Part shown: piece by piece, positions 23,531-35,499 of the stretch
How positions within the stretch are numbered: the stretch's first letter is position 1
Layout of the letters: every line of letters begins with the position of its first letter
Assembly: GCF_949774975.1 (NCBI RefSeq)
Contig: NW_026783604.1
Location: 62,001-126,000, forward strand
DNA: 64,000 nt
Reading direction: 5' to 3'
Source: Lagenorhynchus albirostris
Lineage: Eukaryota; Chordata; Mammalia; Artiodactyla; Delphinidae
The notes under the pieces: model-generated
What the model was told of the DNA's origin: nothing
The model's database searches: none
Seen by the model: only the letters and a program-made list of their open reading frames with translations
Made by a program: the position numbers and the translations under genes

Positions 23531-26500
23531 CCCGCCCCCTCACATGCACGCTCCCCCTAAAGCGTTGTCGGACCCTCACCTGGACCCTAAACCGTCCCCG
23601 TTCCCTAACCCTAACCCTAGCCCGAACCCTAACCCTAACCCTTCCCCGAATCCTGACCCTCACACGTCCCCTAATCCTAACCCGTACGCTAACACTAACC
23701 CGCGCCCTCACACGCATGCTCCCCCTAAAGCGTTGTCGGACCCTCACCTGGACCCTAAACCGTCCCCGTCCCCTAACCCTAACCCTAGCCCGAACCCTAA
23801 CCCTAAACCTTCCCCGAAGCCTGACCCTCACCCGTCCCCTAATCCTAACCCGTACGGTAACACTAACCCGCGCCCTCACACGCACACTCCCCCTAAAGCG
23901 TTGTCGGACCCTCACCTGGACCCTAAACCGTCCCCGTCCCCTAACCCTAACCCTAGCCCGAACCCTAACCCTAACCCTTCCCCGAAGCCTGACCCTCACC
24001 CGTCCCCTAATCCTAAACCGTAGGCTCACACTAACCCGCGCCCTCACAACCACGCTCCCCTAAAGCGTTGTCGGACCCTCACCTGGACCCTAAACCATCC
24101 CCGTCCCCTAACCCTAACCCTAGCCAGAACCCTAACCCTAACCCTTCCCCGAAGCCTGACCCTCACCCGTCCCCTAATCCTAACCCGTAGGCTCACACTA
24201 ACCCGCGCCCTCACACGCACGCTCCCCCTAAAGCGTTGTCGGACCCTCACCTGGACCCTAAACCGTCCCCGTCCCCTAACCCTAACCCTAGCCCGAACCC
24301 TAAACCTAACCCTTCCCCGAAGCCTGACCCTCACCCGTCCCCTAATCCTAACCCGTACGCTAACACTAACCCGCCCCCTCACATGCACGCTCCCACTAAA
24401 GCGTTGTCGGACCCTCACCTGGACCCTAAACCGTCCCCGTTCCCTAAGCCTAACCCTAGCCCGAACCCTAACCCTAACCCTTCCCCGAAGCCTGACCCTC
24501 ACACGTCCCCTAATCCTAACCCGTACGCTAACACTAACCCGCGCCATCACACGCACGCTCCCCCTAAAGCGTTGTCGGACCCTCACCTGGACCCTAAACC
24601 GTCCCCGTCCCCTAACCCTAACCCTAGCCCGAACCCTAACCCTAAACCTTCCCCGAAGCCTGACCCTCACCCGTCCCCTAATCCTAACCCGTACGCTCAC
24701 ACTAATCCGCGCCCTCACACGCACACTCCCCCTAAAGCGTTGTCGGACCCTCACCTGGACCCTAAACCGTCCCCGTCCCCTAACCCTAACGCTAGCCCGA
24801 ACCCTAAAGCTAACACTTCCCCGAAGCCTGACCCTCACCCGTCCCCTAATCCTAACCCGTAGGCTCACACTAACCCGCGCCCTCACACGCACGCTCCCCC
24901 TAAAGCGTTGTCGGACCCTCACCTGGACCCTAAACCGTCCCCGTCCCCTAACCCTAACCCTAGCCCGAACCCTAACCCTAACCCTTCCCCGAAGCCTGAC
25001 CCTCACCCGTCCCCTAATCCTAAACCGTAGGCTCACACTAACCTGCGCCCTCACAACCACGCTCCCCCTAAAGCGTTGTCGGAACCTCACCTGGACCCTA
25101 AACCATCCCCGTCCCCTAACCCTAACCCTAGCCCGAACCCTAACCCTAACCCTTCCCCGAAGCCTGACCCTCACCCGTCCCCTAATCCTAACCCGTAGGC
25201 TCACACTAACCCGCGCCCTCACACGCACGCTCCCCCTAAAGCGTTGTCGGACCCTCACCTGGACCCTAAACCGTCCCCGTCCCCTAACCCTAACCCTAGC
25301 CCGAACCCTAACCCTAACGCTTCCCCGAAGCCTGACCCTCACCCGTCCCCCTAATCCTAACCCGTAGGCTCACACTAAGCCACGCCCTCACACGCACGCT
25401 CCCCCTAAAGCGTTGTCGGACCCTCACCTGGACCCTAAACCGTCCCCGTCCCCTAACCCTAACCCTAGCCCGAACCCTAACCCTAACCCTTCCCCGAAGC
25501 CTGACCCTCACCCGTCCCCTAATCCTAACCCGTAGGCTCACACTAACCCGCGCCCTCACACGCACACTCCCCCTAAAGCGTTGTCGGACCCTCACCTGGA
25601 TCCTAAACCATCCCCGTCCCCTAAACCTAACCCTAGCCCGAACCCTAACCCTAACCCTTCCCCGAAGCCTGACCCTCACCCGTCCTCTAATCCTAACCCG
25701 TAGGCTCACACTAACCTGCGCCCTCACACGCACGCTCCCCCTAAAGCGTTGTCGGACCCTCATCTGGACCCTAAACCGTCCCGGTCCCCTAAACCTAACC
25801 CTAGCCCGAACCCTAACCCTAACCCTTCCCCGAAGCCTGACCCTCACCCGTCCCTTAATCCTAACCCGTAGGCTCACACTAACCCGCGCCCTCACACGCA
25901 CGCTCCCCCTAAAGCGTTGTCGGACCCTCACCTGGACCCTAAACCGTCCCCGTCCCCTAACCCTAACCCTAGCCCGAACCCTAACCCTAACCCTTCCCCG
26001 AAGCCTGACCCTCACCCGTCCCCTAATCCTAACCCGTAGGCTCACACTAACCCGCGCCCTCACACGCACGCTCCCCCGAAAGCGTTGTCGAACCCTCACC
26101 TGGACCCTAAACCGTCCCCGTCCCCTAACCCTAACCCTAGCCCGAACCCTAACCCTAACCCTTCCCCGAAGCCTGACCCTCACCCGTCCCCTAATCCTAA
26201 CCCGTAGGCTCACACTAACCCGCGCCCTCACACGCACGCTCCCCCTAAAGCGTTGTCGGACCCTCACCTGGACCCTAAACCGTCCCCGTCCCCTAACCCT
26301 AACCCTAGCCCGAACCCTAACCCTAACCCTTCCCCGAAGCCTGACCCTCACCCGTCCCCTAATCCTAACCCGTACGCTAACACTAACCCGCGCCCTCACT
26401 CGCACGCTCCACCTAAAGCGTTGTCGGACCCTCATCTGGACCCTAAACCGTCCCCGTGCCCTAACCATAACCCTAGCCCGAACCCTAACCCTAACCATTC

Positions 26501-27700
26501 CCCGAAGCCTGACCCTCACCCGTCCCCTAATCCTAACCCGTACGCTAACACTAACCCGCGCCCTCACACGCACGCTACCCCTAAATCGTTGTCGGACCCT
26601 CAACTGGACCCTAAACCGTCCCCGTCCCCTAACCTTAACCCTAGCCCGAACCCTAACCCTAACCCTTCCCCGAAGCCTGACCCTCACCCGTCCCCTAATC
26701 CTAACCCGTACGCTAACACTAACCCGCGCCCTCACACGCACGCGCCCCCTAAAGCGTTGTCGGACCCTCACCTGGACCCTAAACCGTCCCCGTCCCCTAA
26801 CCCTAACCCTAGCCCGAACCATAACCCTAACCTTTCCCTGAAGCCTGACACTCACCCATCCCCTAATCCTAACCCGTACGCTAACACTAACCCGCGCCCT
26901 CACACGCACGCTCCCCCTAAAGCGTTGTCGGACCCTCACCTGGACCCTAAACCGTCCCCGTCCCCTAACCCTAACACTAGCCCGAACCCTAACCCTAACC
27001 CTTCCCCGAAGCCTGACCCTCGCCCGTTCCCTAATCCTAACCCGTAGTCTCACACTAACCCGCGCCCTCACACGCACGCTCCCCCTAAAGCGTTGTCGGA
27101 CCCTCACCTGGACCCTAAACCGTCCCCGTCCCCTAAGCCTAACCCTAGCCCGAACCCTAACCCTAACCCTTCCCGAAGCCTGACCCTCACCCGTCCCCTA
27201 ATCCTAACCCGTACGCTAACACTAACCCGCCCCCTCACATGCACGCTCCCCCTAAAGCGTTGTCGGACCCTCACCTGGACCCTAAACCGTCCCCGTTCCC
27301 TAACCCTAACCCTAGCCCGAACCCTAACCCTAACCCTTCCCCGAAGACTGACCCTCACACGTCCCCTAATCCTAACCCGTACGCTAACACTAACCCGCGC
27401 CCTCACACGCACGCTCCCCCTAAAGCGTTGTCGGACCCTCACCTGGACCCTAAACCGTCCCCGTCCCCTAACCCTAACCCTAGCCCGAACCCTAACCCTA
27501 AACCTTCCCCGAAGCCTGACCCTCACCCGTCCCCTAATCCTAACCCGTACGGTAACACTAACCCGCGCCCTCACACGCACACTCCCCCTAAAGCGTTGTC
27601 GGACCCTCACCTGCACCCTAAACCGTCCCCGTCCCCTAACATTAACCCTAGCCCGAACCCTAAATCTAACACTTCCCCGAAGCCTGACCCTCACCCGTCC
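23531..27700 (+). repeat. CCCGCCCCCTCAC cassette family, copies 1-3 and the mosaic between them
   Basis: CCCGCCCCCTCAC, followed by a CCGTTCCCTAACC monomer and then a CACACGTCCCC monomer, is found at 23,531, 24,370 and 27,226. It recurs farther right at 33,623, 39,497, 40,336 and 42,350. The first spacing is 839 bp (five monomers less 1) and the second 2,856 bp (exactly 17). Between 24.0 and 26.2 kb lie mainly type 1 monomers, including two CTCACAACCACG monomers at about 24,045 and 25,052. A one-base gain lies at about 25,350. Confidence 0.75.
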
Positions 27701-28769
27701 CCTAATCCTAACCCGTAGGCTCACACTAACCCGCGCCCTCACACGCACGCTCCCCCTAAAGCGTTGTCGGACCCTCACCTGGACCCTAAACCGTCCCCGT
27801 CCCCTAACCCTAACCCTAGCCCGAACCCTAACCCTAACCCTTCCCCGAAGCCTGACCCTCACACGTCCCCTAATCCTAACCCGTAGGCTCACACTAACCC
27901 GCGCCCTCACACGCACGCTCCCCCTAAAGCGTTGTCGGACCCTCACCTGGACCCTAAACCGTCCCCGTCCCCTAACCCTAACCCTAGCCCGAACCCTAAC
28001 CCTAACCCTTCCCCGAAGCCTGACCCTCACCCGTCCCCTAATCCTAACCCGTAGGCTCACACTAACACGCGCCCTCACACGCACGCTCCCCCTAAAGCGT
28101 TGTCGAACCCTCACCTGGACCCTAAACCGTCCCTGTCCCCTAACCCTAACCCTAGCCCGAACCCTAACCCTAACCCTTCCCCGAAGCCTGACCCTCACCC
28201 GTCCCCTAATCCTAACCCGTACGCTAAAACTAACACGCGCCCTCACACGCACTCTCCCCCTAAAGCGTTGTCGGACCCTCACCTGGACCCTAAACCGTCC
28301 CCGTCCCCTAACCCTAAACCTAGCCCGAACCCTAACCCTAACCCTTCCCCGAAGCCGGACCCTCACCCGTCCCCTAATCCTAACCCGTAGGCTCACACTA
28401 ACCCGCGCCCTCACACGCACTCTCCCCCTAAAGCGTTGTCGGACCCTCACCTGGACCCTAAACCGTCCCCGTCCCCTAACCCTAACCCTAGCCCTAACCT
28501 TAACCCTAACCGTTCCCCGAAGCCTGACACTCACACGTCCCCTAATCCTAAACCGTCCGCTAACACTAACCCGCGCCCTCACACGCACGCTCCCCCTAAG
28601 CGTTGTCGGACCCTCACCTGGACCCTAAACCGTCCCCGTCCCCTAACCCTAACCCTAGCCCGAACCCTAACCCTAACCCTTCCCCGAAGCCTGACCCTAA
28701 CCCGTCCCCTAATCCTAACCCGTAGGCTCACATTAACCCGCGCCCTCAGACGCACGCTCCCCCTAAAGC

Positions 28770-30600
28770 GTTGTCGGACACTCACCTGGACCCTAAACCG
28801 TCCCCATCCCCTAACCCTAACCCTAGCCCGAACCCTAACCCTAACACTTCCCCGAGGCCTGACCCTCACCCGTCCCCTAATCCTAACCCGTACGCTAACA
28901 CTAATACGCGCCCTCACACGCACGCTCCCCCTAAAGCGTTGTCGGACCCTCACCTGGACCCTAAACCGTCCCCGTCCCCTAACCCTAACCCTAGCCCGAA
29001 CCCTAACGCTAACACTCCCCGAAGCCTGACCCTCACCCGTCCCCTAATCCTAACCCGTACGCTAACACTAACCCGCGCCCTTACACGCACGCTCCCCCTA
29101 AAGCGTTGTCGGACCCTCACCTGGACCCTAAACCGTCCCCATCCCCTAACCCTAACCCTAGCCCGAACCCTTACCCTAACCCTTCTCCGAAACCTGACCC
29201 TCACCCGTCCCCTAATCCTAACCCCTAGGCTCACACTAACCTGCGCCCTCACACGCACGCTCCCCCTAAAGCGTTGTCGGACCCTCACCTGGACCCTAAA
29301 CCGTCCCCGTCCCCTAACCCTAACCCTAGCCCGAACCCTAAACCTAACCCTTCCCCGAAGCCTGACCCTCACACGTCCCCTAATCCTAACCCGTACGCTA
29401 ACACTAACGAGCGCCCTCACACGCACGCTCCCCCTAAAGCGTTGTCGGACCCTCACCTGGACCCTAAACCGTCCCCGTCCCCTAAACCTAACCCTAGCCC
29501 GAACACTAACCCTAACCCTTCCCCGAAGCCTGACCCTCACCCGTCCCATAATCCTAACCCGTACGCTAAAACTAAAAAACGCCCTCACACGCACGCTCCC
29601 CCTAAAGCGTTGTCGGACCCTCACCTGGAGCCTAAACCGTCCCCGTCCCCTAACCCTAACCCTAGCCCGAACCCTAACCCTAACACTTCCCCGAAGCCTG
29701 ACCCTCACCCGTCCCCTAATCCTAACCCGTACGCTAACACTAATACGCGCCCTCACACGCACGCTCCCCCTAAAGCGTTGTCGGACCCTCACCTGGACCC
29801 TAAACCGTCCCCGTCCCCTAACCCTAACCCTAGCCCGAACCCTAACGCTAACCCTTCCCCGAAGCCTGACCCTCACCCGTCCCCTAATCCTAACCCGTAC
29901 GCTAACACGAACCCGCGCCCTTACACGCACGCTCCCCCTAAAACGTTGTCGGACCCTCACCTGGACCTTAAACCGTCCCCGTCCCCTAACCCTAACCCTA
30001 GCCCGAACCCTAACCCTAACCCTTCCCCGAAACCTAACCCTTCCCCGAAACCTGACCCTCACCCGTCCCCTAATCCTAACCCGTAGGCTCACACTAACCC
30101 GCGCCCTCACACGCACGCTCCCCCTAAAGCATTGTCGGACCCACACCTGGACCCTAAACCGTCCCCGTCCCCTAACCCTAACCCTAGCCCGAATCCTAAA
30201 CCTAACCCTTCCCCGAAGCCTGACCCTCACACGTCCCCTAATCCTAACCCGTACGCTAACACTAACTAGCGCCCTCACACGCACGCTCCCCCTAAAGCGT
30301 TGTCGGACCCTCACCTGGACCCTAAACCGTCCCCGTCCCCTAACCCTAACCCTAGCCCGAACACTAACCCTAACACTTCCCCGAAGCCTGACCCTCACCC
30401 GTCCCCTAATCCTAACACGTACGCTAACACTAACCCGCGCCCTCACACGTACGCTCCCCCTAAAGCGTTGTCGGACCCTCACCTGGACCCTAAACCGTCC
30501 CGGTCCCCTAACCCTAACCCTAGCCCGAACCTTAACCCTAACCCTTCCCCGAAGCCTGACCCTCACCCGTCCCCTAATCCTAACCCGTAGGCTCACACTA
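28770..30600 (+). repeat. Five-monomer higher-order repeat, about 2.2 copies
   Basis: Markers alternate at five-monomer spacing. TAATACGCGC is at 28,902 and 29,741 (839 bp). AACGAGCGCC at 29,406 pairs with AACTAGCGCC at 30,264 (858 bp, five monomers plus an 18-bp insertion). AACGCTAAC occurs near 29,002 and 29,843. The same variants occur singly at 4.7-7.3 kb, so this block is related to the left part of the array about 23-24 kb away. Confidence 0.75.
30021..30055 (+). repeat. 18-bp (three-hexamer) insertion within a monomer
   Basis: The segment CTTCCCCGAAACCTAAC is followed at once by a second CCTTCCCCGAAACCTGAC, which lengthens this monomer by 18 bp. The gain is three whole hexamers, so the hexamer register is kept. 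It is a local slippage duplication of hexamers 22-24. Confidence 0.85.
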
Positions 30601-30799
30601 ACCCGCGCCCTCACACGCACGCTCCCCCTAAAGCGTTGTCGGACCCTCACCTGGACCCTAAACCGTCCCCGTCCCCTAACCCTAACCCTAGCCCGAACCC
30701 TAACCCTAACCCTTCCCCGAAGCCTGACCCTCACCCGTCCCCTAATCCTAACCCGTACGCTAACACTAACCCGCGCCCTCACACGCACGCTCCCCCTAA

Positions 30800-33435
30800 A
30801 GCGTTGTCGGACCCTCACCTGGACCCTAAACCGTCCCCGTCCCCTAACCCTAACCCTAGCCCGAACCCTAACCCTAACACTTCCCCGAAGCCTGACCCTC
30901 ACCCATCCCCTAATCCTAACCCGTAGGCTCACACTAACCGGCGCCCTCACACGCACGCTCCCCCTAAAGCGTTTTCGGACCCTCACCTGGACCCTAAACC
31001 GTCCCCGTCCCCTAACCCTAACCCTAGCCCGAACCCTAACCCTAACCCTTCCCCGAAGCCTGACCCTCACCCGTCCCCTAATCCTAACCCGTAGGCTCAC
31101 ACTAAGCCACGCCCTCACACGCACGCTCCCCCTAAAGCGTTGTCGGACCCTCACCTGGACCCTAAACCGTCCCCGACCCTAACCCTAACCCTAGCCCGAA
31201 CACTAACCCTAACCCTTCCCCGAAGCCTGACCCTCACCCGTCTCCTAATCCTAACCCGTAGGCTCACACTAACCCGCGCCCTCACACGCACGCTCCCCCT
31301 AAAGCGTTGTCGGACCCTCACCTGGACCCTAAACCGTCCCCGTCCCCTAACCCTAACCCTAGCCCGAACCCTAACCCTAACCCTTCCCCGAAGCCTGACC
31401 CTCACCCGTCCCTTAATCCTAACCCGTACGCTAACACTAACCCGCGCCCTCACACGCACGCTCCCCATAAAGCGTTGTCGGACCCTCACCTGGACCCTAA
31501 ACCGTCCCCGTCCCCTAACCCTAACCCTAGCCCGAACCCTAACCCTAACACTTCCCCGAAGCCTGACCCTCACCCATCCCCTAATCCTAACCCGTACGCT
31601 AACACTAACCCACGCCCTCACACGCACGCTCCCCCTAAAGCGTTGTCGGACCCTCACCTGGACCCTAAACCGTCCCCGTCCCCTAACCCTAACCCTAGCC
31701 CGAACACTAACCCTAACCCTTCCCCGAAGCCTGACCCTCACCCGTCCCCTAATCCTAACCCGTAGGCTCACACTAACCCGCGCCCTCACACGCACGCTCC
31801 CCCTAAAGCGTTGTCGGACCCTCACCTGGACCCTAAACCGTCCCCGTCCCCTAACCCTAACCGTAGCCCGAACCCTAACCCTAACCCTTCCCCGAAGCCT
31901 GACCCTCACCCGTCCCCTAATCCTAACCCGTACGCTAACACTAACCCGCGCCCTCACACGCACGCTCCCCCTAAAGCGTTGTCGGACCCTCACCTGGACC
32001 CTAAACCGTCCCCGTCCCCTAACCCTAACCCTAGCCCGAACCCTAACCCTAATTCTTCCCCGAAGCCTGACCCTCACCCATCCCCTAATCCTAACCCGTA
32101 CGCTAACACTAACCCGCACCCTCACACGCACACTCCCCGTAAAGCGTTGTCGGACCCTCACCTGGACCCTAAACCGTCCCCGTCCCCTAACCCTAACCCT
32201 AGCCCGAACCCTAAACCTAACACTTCCCCGAAGCCTGACCCTCACCCGTCCCCTAATCCTAACCCGTAGGCTCACACTAACCCGCGCCCTCACACGCACG
32301 CTCCCCCTAAAGCGTTGTCGGACCCTCACCTGGACCCTAAACCGTCCCCGTCCCCTAACCCTAACCCTAGCCCGAACCCTAACCCTAACACTTCCCCGAA
32401 GCCTGACCCTCACCCATCCCCTAATCCTAACCCGTACGCTAACACTAAGCCACGCCCTCACACGCACGCTCCCCCTAAAGCGTTGTCGGACCCTCACCTG
32501 GACCCTAAACCGTCCCCGTCCCCTAACCCTAACACTAGCCCGAACCCTAACCCTAACCCTTCCCCGAAGCCTGACACTCGCCCGTCCCCTAATCCTAACC
32601 CGTAGGCTCACACTAACCCGCGCCCTCACACGCACGCTCCCCCTAAAGCGTTGTCGGACCCTCACCTGGACCCTAAACCATCCCCGTCCCCTACCCTAAC
32701 CCTAGCCCGAACCCTAACCCTAACCCTTCCCCGAAGCCTGACCCTCACCCGTCCCCTAATCCTAACCCGTACGCTAACACTAACCCGCGCCCTCACACGC
32801 ACGCTCCCCCTAAAGCGTTGTCGGACCCTCACCTGGACCCTAAACCGTCCCCGTCCCCTAACCCTAACCCTAGCCCGAACCCTAACCCTAATCCTTCCCC
32901 GAAGCCTGATGCTCACCCGTCCCCTAATCCTAACCCGTACGCTAACACTAACCCGCGCCCTCACACGCACACTCTCCCTAAAGCGTTGTCGGACCCTCAC
33001 CTGGACCCTAAACCGTCCCCATCCCCTAACCCTAACCCTAGCCCGAACCCTAAACCTAACACCTCCCCGAAGCCTGACCCTCACCCGTCCCCTAATCCTA
33101 ACCCGTAGGCTCACACTAACCCGCGCCCTCACACGCACGCTCCCCCTAAAGCGTTGTCGGACCCTCACCTGGACCCTAAAACGTCCCCGTCCCCTAACCC
33201 TAACCCTAGCCGAACCCTAACCCTAACACTTCCCCGAAGCCTGACCGTCACCCGTCCCCTAATCCTAACCCGTAGGCTCACACTAACCCGCGCCCTCACA
33301 CGCACGCTCCCCCTAAAGCGTTGTCGGACCCTCACCTTGACCCTAAACCGTCCCCGTCCCCTAACCCTAACCCTAGCCCGAACCCTAACCCTAACCCTTC
33401 CCCGAAGCCTGACCCTCACCAATCCCCTAATCCTA
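30800..33435 (+). repeat. Large block, copied at 35,500-38,135 (offset 4,700 bp, 28 monomers)
   Basis: Matching rare features at a constant offset of 4,700 bp include GTTTTCGGACC (30,971/35,671) and two CCCCGACCCTAACC or CCCCTACCC length variants (31,176/35,876 and 32,692/37,392). They also include CTAGCCGAACC (33,211/37,911) and CACCAATCCCC (33,418/38,118). Similarity ends just after the last marker: copy 1 continues GTAGTCTCAC and copy 2 GTACGCTAAC. The offset is 28 monomers less 4 bp. Confidence 0.88.
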
Positions 33436-35499
33436 ACCCGTAGTCTCACACTAACCCGCGCCCTCACACGCACGCTCCCCCTAAAGCGTTGTCGGATCCT
33501 CACCTGGACCGTAAACCGTCCCCGTCCCCTAACCCTAACCCTAGCCCGAACCCTAACCCTAACCCTTCCCCGAAGCCTGACCCTCACCCGTCCCCTAATC
33601 CTAACCCGTACGCTAACACTAACCCGCCCCCTCACACGCACGCTCCCCCTAAAGCGTTGTCGGACCCTCACCTGGACCCTAAACCGTCCCCGTTCCCTAA
33701 CCCTAACCCTAGCCCGAACCCTAACCCTAACCCTTCCCCGAAGCCTGACCCTCACACGTCCCCTAATCCTAACCCGTACGCTAACACTAACCCGCGCCCT
33801 CACACGCACGCTCCCCCTAAAGCGTTGTCGGACCCTCACCTGGACCCTAAACCGTCCCCGTCCCCTAACCCTAACCCTAGCCCGAACCCTAACCCTAATC
33901 CTTCCCCGAAGCCTGACCTTCACCCGTCCCCTAATCCTAACCCGTACGCTAACACTAACCCGCGCCCTCACACGCACACTCCCCCTAAAGCGTTGTCGGA
34001 CCCTCACCTGGACCCTAAACCGTCCCCTAACACTAACCCTAACCCTAGCCCGAACCCTAAACCTAACACTTCCCCGAAGCCTGACCCTCACCCGTCCCCT
34101 AATCCTAACCCGTACGCTAACACTAACCCGCGCCCTCACACCCACGCTCCCCCTAAAGCGTTGTCGGACCCTCACCTGGACCCTAAACCGTCCCCGTCCC
34201 CTAAACCTAACCCTAGCCCGAACCCTAACCCTAACCCTTCCCCGAAGCCTGACCCTCACCCGTCCCCTAATCCTAACCCGTAGGCTCACAATAACCCGCG
34301 CCCTCACACGCACGCTGCCCCTAAAGCGTTGTCGGACCCTCACCTGGACCCTAAACCATCCCCGTCCCCTAACCCTAAACCTAGCCCGAACCCTAACCCT
34401 AACCCTTCCCCGAAGCCTGACCCTCACTCGTCCCTTAATCCTAACCCGTAGTCTGACACTAACCCGCGCCCTTACACGCACGCTCCCCCTAAAGCGTTGT
34501 CGGACCCTCACCTGGACCCTAAACCGTCCCTGTCCCCTAACCCTAACCCTAGCCACAACCCTAACCCTAACCCTTCCCCGAAACCTGACACTCAGCCGTC
34601 CCCTAATCTTAACCCGTAGGCTCACACTAACCCGCACCCTCACACGCACGCTCCCCCTAAAGCGTTGTCGGACCCTCACCTGGACACTAAACCGTCCCCG
34701 TCCCCTAACCCTAACCCTAGACCGAACCCTAACCCTAACCCTTCCCCGAAGCCTAACACTCACCCGTCCCCAAATCCTAACCCGTACGCTAACACTAACC
34801 CGCGCCCTCACACGCACTCTCCCCCTAAAGTGTTGTCGGACCCTCACCTGGACCCTAAACCGTCCCCGTCCCCTAACCCTAACCCTAGCCCGAACCCTAA
34901 CCCTAACCCTTCCCCGAAGCCTGACCCTCACCCGTCCCCTAATCCTAACCCGTAGGCTCACACAAACCCGCGCCCTCACACGCACGCTCCCCCTAAAGCG
35001 TTGTCGGACCCTCACCTGGACCCTAAACCGTCCCCGTCCCCTAACCCTAAACCTAGCCGGAACCCTAACCCTAACCCTTCCCCGAAGCCTGACCCTCACC
35101 CGTCCCCTAATCCTAACCCGTAGGCTCACACTAAGCCACGCCCTCACACGCACGCTCCCCCTAAAGCGTTGTCGGACCATCACCTGGACCCTAAACCATC
35201 CCCGACCCTAACCCTAACCCTAGCCCGAACCCTAACCCTAACACTTCCCCGAAGCCTGACCCTCACCCGTCCCCTAATCCTAACCCGTACGCTAACACTA
35301 ACCCGCGCCCTCACACGCACGCTCCCCCTAAAGCGTTGTCGGACCCTCACCTGGACCCTAAACCGTCCCCGTCCCCTAACCCTAACCCTAGCCCGAAACC
35401 TAACCCTAACCCTTCCCCGAAGCCTGACCCTCACCCATCCCCTAATCCTAACCCGTACGGTAACACTAACCCGCACCCTCACACGCACGATCCCCCTAA

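Noticed and set aside
20878..24063. A 1,061-codon plus-strand frame with Leu-Thr repeats
   Set aside because: It is the CTA-ACC reading of the same satellite, overlapping other open frames of equal length on both strands. It shows no sign of selection for one frame.
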